Positions 54,264 through 57,721 of a DNA stretch of 57,721 nt are shown here, piece after piece. The notes beneath the pieces are model-generated. The model did not search any database. It was not told the DNA's origin and worked only from the letters and a program-made list of their open reading frames with translations. This DNA is from an uncultured Chitinophagaceae bacterium. Its GTDB lineage: Bacteria; Bacteroidota; Bacteroidia; Chitinophagales; Chitinophagaceae. Numbering within the stretch: the first letter of the stretch is position 1; every line of letters begins with the position of its first letter. The position numbers and the translations under genes were made by a program. The DNA lies in NCBI GenBank assembly GCA_903830285.1, contig CAIKTE010000074.1, positions 1-57,721 on the forward strand. The letters are read 5' to 3'.

Positions 54264-54296
54264 CAAAAAACCCCGCTCATCATAAGCAGGATCTTT
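54264..54296 (-). terminator. Rho-independent terminator after the outer membrane protein gene
   Basis: On the minus strand an imperfect stem (CCTGCTTA with TGAGCGGG, G-T pairs allowed) is followed by TTTTTTG, 20 bp after the stop at 54316. Confidence 0.6.
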
Positions 54297-54315
54297 TATT
54301 ATTAGGAGGGGATTC

Positions 54316-57135
54316 TTAATCGTTATTATTAAATGATCTGATCTGGATATTCGGTCCGCCGGCAGCTTTGCCGGCTTTGTTTAAGATATAGGTAAAACTG
54401 AAAAGGAAATAACGCTGCAATACATTGTAGCGTGTGTCTTCAATATAGTTTTGATTCACGCTTCTTGAGGTTCCCGTATTTTGATCCAAAAGATCCAGCA
54501 CACTTAATTTGAATTCCGCTCTTTTATTCTTCAAGAATCCTTTGGCCAGAGATACATTCCACAATGGAATGGCCGTGTTATAACCATCTGCTCTTCCGCT
54601 GTTGATCGTGTACTTGAAATTATTGTTCAATGTAAAACCACCCGGCAAATAATTAGTGATATCGGTACTGTATCGCTGCGTTAAATAATTCGTGTTCAAT
54701 TGAGACTGTAATGAATAATCTGCTTTGCTGATGCTTAAGCCTGCTGTTGTGATGATATCGACCTTATTATCAATTCCGAAACTCCAGTTGAGGGAAGGGT
54801 TCACACTCAGATTGGCAATATTATTTTGTGCGCCGTTGATGAATGAAACATTGTGCGTATAATTGGCACCGAGCGACAAGTCGATCCTTGACTTTAATTT
54901 CTTGATTGGGAATCCGAAAGAGGCATTACCGAATAAATAGGAAACTCCATCAGCATTGGTATAGCTTGTTTTTCTGGCGCCACTGGTTGTTGTTGAATCT
55001 GTATTTACAATAGCATTGAATGTTTTTCCGGCAGCAAAAAACACAAAGAAATTCTTTCTGGTCATAGGATCGGCAGCAAAATAATTGATGTTTAAATTAT
55101 GTGCGTATGAACGTTGCAGATTGGGGTTTCCAGCAGTGATATTCAATGGGTCACTTACATTCTGTATCGGCTGCAACTGGGTGGTGTTGGGTTGTTGTGT
55201 GCTGGTACTATAATCGATGCGCACATTTCTGAAATTACTGAACTTGTATTGAAAGTTCGCATTGGGCAATACATCCGTAAATGATTGTTCTATTGTGCTA
55301 CTATGTGTTTGATTGATACTTTTCAATGTGGCTGATTGCAAGGATGCACCCAACGTATAATTTATTTTCTTTTGATTGGCCCTGATATTCACGCTTCCGC
55401 CACTGTAAGTATAATTGCTTTTGAAATCATTGGTGAGTGCTGCATTCGCAGCATCATATTTACCTGTGTTAGAATTATAGTCGTATGTTTTTTTATCACT
55501 CTGTCCAACAGTACTGTTGATGAAACTGCTTAATTCGATCAATGATCTTTTACCCAGCGGTTCAGTGTAAGTGATATTGCCGCCATAATTATTGGTAACG
55601 GCATCGTAATTATTGGTTTGGTTTAAAACAGTATCTGCCGAACTGCTACCGGAATAAAATGTTGTTTTGGAATTCAGGTTTCCGTTTTGATCACTGTGGT
55701 TATAAGTATTATTCAGTAGCACCGATAATGTTCGCCCTTTCTTTTTAAAACGCAATCTGTATAAAGCAGAACCCGAAAAATCAAGTGCTTCTGATTTGGC
55801 AAAACTGTTATTAAACCCATCATTGAGTTTTACATGATTCATATCCTGAGAAACAGAATTATTATTGTTCCAGTTGTTCTGTTGTTGAAACGTAACAGAA
55901 GGAATGATCTTGATAGAATTAAAACTGTCTATCTTATGATCATAACTCAAATTGAATTTTTGTTGTTTGATATCTCTTACACTATTACTGTTGGCATCAT
56001 ATTCATAAGAAGAATTGCCCGGTAAAATATATTGACGGTTAGTGGTCTTATCGGTCACCAGATGAATATCACTGGCAGTTGCACTGGCATTAAAATCTGT
56101 TTTCTTGTTCCAGACATCATTGAAATTGAATCCTCCAGCTAGTGTATTGGCAACCCCTTGTTGATTTTGCCCCAGTCCAGTTGTAGGTAAGCCTGCATTG
56201 TCAGGTCCGTTACCACCGGTTTTAATGGTCATGCCGCCGCCGTTGCGCATGCCCTTGCTGATCTCGCCCGTAAAATTCAAAACATCACCGATCGAAAATC
56301 CCTGGCGGTTGGTATTATTGGCCATCCCGAGAAATGATATTTGCTGATCGCCCTTGAATTTATTGATATTGGTTTGTGCATCATATTTTCCGTCATTGCC
56401 TGCACCTCCTGTTACTTTGCCGAACAATGCATTGTCTCTGTCTTTTTTCAATTTCAGGTTGATGGCTTTTTGCGAGTTACCATCATCAACACCTGTAAAT
56501 TCTGCCTGATCTGTTTTTTTATCAAATACCTGTACTTTATCAACTGCATCGGCATCTAAATTCTTTGTCGCCATTTTAGGATCGCCTGTAAAAAATTCTT
56601 TACCATTCACCAAAACGCGGTTCACAGTTTGTCCGTTCACTTTCACAGTACCGTCTTCATCAACAGTAACACCCGGTAATTTTTTTAAGAGGTCTTCCAC
56701 CACTGCATTTGGTTGTGTCTTGAAATTTTCTGTATTGAATTCAAGTGTATCATTATTCATTACAACGGGCGGACGTTTTGCAATGACCGTTACATTCGTT
56801 GCATTGGCCAGATCTACTAATGGTATATTGCCCAGATTCAGGTCTTGTCCATCGATCACGGTAATTAATTTCCAAACCGGAACATAACCCACATAGGAAG
56901 TCGATAATAAATATTTGCCCTGAGCTATTTTAGGAAGATGAAAATTACCGGATGAATCTGCTCTTGTAAAACTGATCAGTGTAGAATCTTTTGCCGCTAC
57001 CAAAGAAACGGTGGCATAGGATAATCCTTTTTTACTCAGGGTGTCAAAAACTGTTCCTCTGATAATGGAGGCTCTCTGGGCTTGCGCCATAAAAGACATG
57101 AACAGAATAGCAGATAAAAGGATGATTTTTCGCAT
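54316..57135 (-). CDS. Outer membrane beta-barrel protein with CarboxypepD_reg and plug domains (TonB-receptor-like)
   Basis: About 939 residues from the ATG at 57135, which gives a Sec signal (AILFMSFMAQAQ); the TTG at 57186 is upstream of the promoter. A CarboxypepD_reg-like domain (RGTVFDTLSKKGLSYATVSL) and a plug (VVEDLLKKLPGVTVDEDGTV, VNRVLVNGKEFFTGDPK) precede a large barrel of the OMP_b-brl_3 type. The C-terminus is polar and not the usual aromatic residue. Such proteins probably import or secrete substrates with TonB energy, or act in surface adhesion. A phased-repeat site of the two-component regulon lies upstream, with TAGCTTTG as -7. Confidence 0.9.
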   Translation of the reverse strand: MRKIILLSAILFMSFMAQAQRASIIRGTVFDTLSKKGLSYATVSLVAAKDSTLISFTRADSSGNFHLPKIAQGKYLLSTSYVGYVPVWKLITVIDGQDLNLGNIPLVDLANATNVTVIAKRPPVVMNNDTLEFNTENFKTQPNAVVEDLLKKLPGVTVDEDGTVKVNGQTVNRVLVNGKEFFTGDPKMATKNLDADAVDKVQVFDKKTDQAEFTGVDDGNSQKAINLKLKKDRDNALFGKVTGGAGNDGKYDAQTNINKFKGDQQISFLGMANNTNRQGFSIGDVLNFTGEISKGMRNGGGMTIKTGGNGPDNAGLPTTGLGQNQQGVANTLAGGFNFNDVWNKKTDFNASATASDIHLVTDKTTNRQYILPGNSSYEYDANSNSVRDIKQQKFNLSYDHKIDSFNSIKIIPSVTFQQQNNWNNNNSVSQDMNHVKLNDGFNNSFAKSEALDFSGSALYRLRFKKKGRTLSVLLNNTYNHSDQNGNLNSKTTFYSGSSSADTVLNQTNNYDAVTNNYGGNITYTEPLGKRSLIELSSFINSTVGQSDKKTYDYNSNTGKYDAANAALTNDFKSNYTYSGGSVNIRANQKKINYTLGASLQSATLKSINQTHSSTIEQSFTDVLPNANFQYKFSNFRNVRIDYSTSTQQPNTTQLQPIQNVSDPLNITAGNPNLQRSYAHNLNINYFAADPMTRKNFFVFFAAGKTFNAIVNTDSTTTSGARKTSYTNADGVSYLFGNASFGFPIKKLKSRIDLSLGANYTHNVSFINGAQNNIANLSVNPSLNWSFGIDNKVDIITTAGLSISKADYSLQSQLNTNYLTQRYSTDITNYLPGGFTLNNNFKYTINSGRADGYNTAIPLWNVSLAKGFLKNKRAEFKLSVLDLLDQNTGTSRSVNQNYIEDTRYNVLQRYFLFSFTYILNKAGKAAGGPNIQIRSFNNND

Positions 57136-57161
57136 TACAGACTCAGTTTGATTGTTGTTGC

Positions 57162-57227
57162 CAAAGCTAGAGGCAACCCGCAGCAATATCGGTTAATAAT
57201 GATGGAACTAAGGTTAATAAAGGTTAA
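57162..57227 (-). promoter_or_regulatory. Phased TTAACCT repeats and -7 element of the outer membrane protein gene
   Basis: In gene direction: TTAACCT at 57227-57221 and 57217-57211, TTAACCG at 57196-57190, then TAGCTTTG at 57169-57162, 27 bp from the first base of the last copy. Matches the GLPGLI promoter in sequence and spacing. Confidence 0.6.
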
Positions 57228-57384
57228 TGTATTTGCCGGGAAAATCCTAAGGTTCCCGGGTAATCAACATGCTCTGTGTATGGATCGAATATTGCTTTGG
57301 CATTATAACCAACTAGCATTGCCGTTTCTTCAATATAGAACAACCCTGCTTTCTTTATAGCAAAGCTTTGACTGATTCGGGGAT

Positions 57385-57450
57385 AACCCGAGTATATCCC
57401 GAGTATGACCCGAGTATGACCCGAGTATGACCCGAGTACAACCCGACTTA
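57385..57450. repeat. Six tandem copies of an 11-bp unit
   Basis: Units of the form gaCCCGAGTAT follow without gaps: 57385-57395, 57396-57406, 57407-57417, 57418-57428, 57429-57439 and a degenerate last copy 57440-57450. The third and fourth are identical. The 11-bp period is close to a DNA helical turn. No spacer sequences, so not a CRISPR. Confidence 0.85.
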
Positions 57451-57520
57451 TATAAAACTCGAGTAATTCTTGGTTTAAGACCGGATATAAACTTGGTTAT
57501 GGACGTTTTAAATACGAATT

Positions 57521-57536
57521 TGCCAGCAGGCTGGCA
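57521..57536. repeat. 16-bp palindrome
   Basis: TGCCAGC-AG-GCTGGCA, 7-bp perfect arms with a 2-bp centre. It lies 120 bp before the partial gene and has no T-run, so it is more likely a protein-binding site than a terminator. Confidence 0.5.
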
Positions 57537-57655
57537 GGAAGAAGGCAGGGATAAATGATAGGGTAAGATGCAGACTGCTGTTGCTTAACAACCCTGTTTA
57601 AAAAATAATCTTCAGAAATTCATCTGTACCCCTAATTTTGCGCAATCCTTCAAAA

Positions 57656-57721
57656 ATGAGTACAGCACTAAATTCGAACGAGTCCGTTTCTTCGCAGAAA
57701 AAGAAAATTATTGTTTTAGGC
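57656..57721 (+). CDS. Start of a gene cut by the window edge
   Basis: Twenty-two codons from the ATG at 57656: a polar N-terminus with ESVSSQKKKIIVLG. The KKIIVLG ending is how many NAD(P)- or FAD-binding Rossmann proteins begin. Preceded by TAATTTTG at 57633-57640. Function cannot be assigned from this fragment. Confidence 0.5.
   Translation, partial: MSTALNSNESVSSQKKKIIVLG

Larger units (their letters stand above)
57228..57655. other. Intergenic region with tandem repeats and a palindrome
   Basis: No gene is supported between the regulatory repeats and the frame opening at 57656. The region holds an 11-bp tandem array (57385-57450), a palindrome (57521-57536) and a TAATTTTG -7 element (57633-57640) that would serve the partial gene at the edge. 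Confidence 0.5.

Noticed and set aside
57385-57450. CRISPR array
   Set aside because: The repeat is an 11-bp unit repeated without spacers and no cas gene is nearby.

Overview
The window looks like a chromosomal segment of a Bacteroidota bacterium, most likely a member of the Chitinophagaceae. The reasons are the AT-rich composition, the near absence of Shine-Dalgarno sequences, promoters with a TAnnTTTG -7 element, a fused CcoNO cbb3 oxidase with its Bacteroidota-type accessory genes, a GLPGLI-family protein and a CarboxypepD_reg/OMP_b-brl outer membrane protein. This assignment rests on family knowledge, because no rRNA gene is present. No tRNA, rRNA, CRISPR array or intact insertion sequence was seen.

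Region 1 (about 0.1-24.5 kb) is an accessory block and the most unusual part. It holds five secreted or membrane-anchored FG-GAP/CRTAC1 proteins ending in or containing ASPIC/UnbV modules. Two are 1.2-kDa-residue-scale TPR-CRTAC lipoproteins (about 1200 aa each) with a long shared C-terminal module. With them are an asparagine-synthetase-like enzyme, a radical SAM protein resembling archaeosine synthase RaSEA, an HzsA-like lipoprotein with one c-type heme site, a YVTN-propeller/MauG-like cytochrome, a Reg_prop-type propeller lipoprotein, a RidA/chorismatase-like protein, a DAHP synthase and two periplasmic leucine-binding-type proteins without any permease. The plus-strand genes from 8.6 to 24.4 kb are tightly packed and read as one or two operons. 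A minus-strand operon (CRTAC1, AsnB-like, radical SAM) sits to the left. The arrangement suggests an exported, heme-linked surface system with a small biosynthetic branch. Its function is unknown to me.

Region 2 (24.5-28.4 kb) has two exported glycoside-hydrolase-like proteins and a MarR regulator.

Region 3 (28.4-40.2 kb) is a respiratory block: a SPASM radical SAM protein, an FNR-type regulator with four candidate iron-sulfur cysteines, a hemerythrin-like protein, CcoI, CcoS, CcoNO, CcoQ, CcoP, CcoG, CcoH and a SafE/TauE-like membrane protein. FNR-like dyads of the form TGA-N6-TCA lie upstream of the hemerythrin gene, ccoS and the MarR gene. Another lies upstream of the 8.6-kb CRTAC operon, which would tie region 1 to oxygen-responsive control.

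Region 4 (40.2-49.7 kb) is mostly housekeeping: VanZ-like, GcvH, cyclophilin, SerS, DinB-like, alpha/beta hydrolase, L,D-transpeptidase, a DUF4406-NudK pair, and an ECF sigma/anti-sigma/outer-membrane operon.

Region 5 (49.8-57.7 kb) holds a histidine kinase/response regulator pair, a GLPGLI protein, a 956-codon-class outer membrane beta-barrel protein and a 70-residue Cys-rich exported peptide. The promoters of the last three carry 10-bp-phased TTAACCT direct repeats in the same orientation relative to each gene. This points to a compact regulon of the two-component system.
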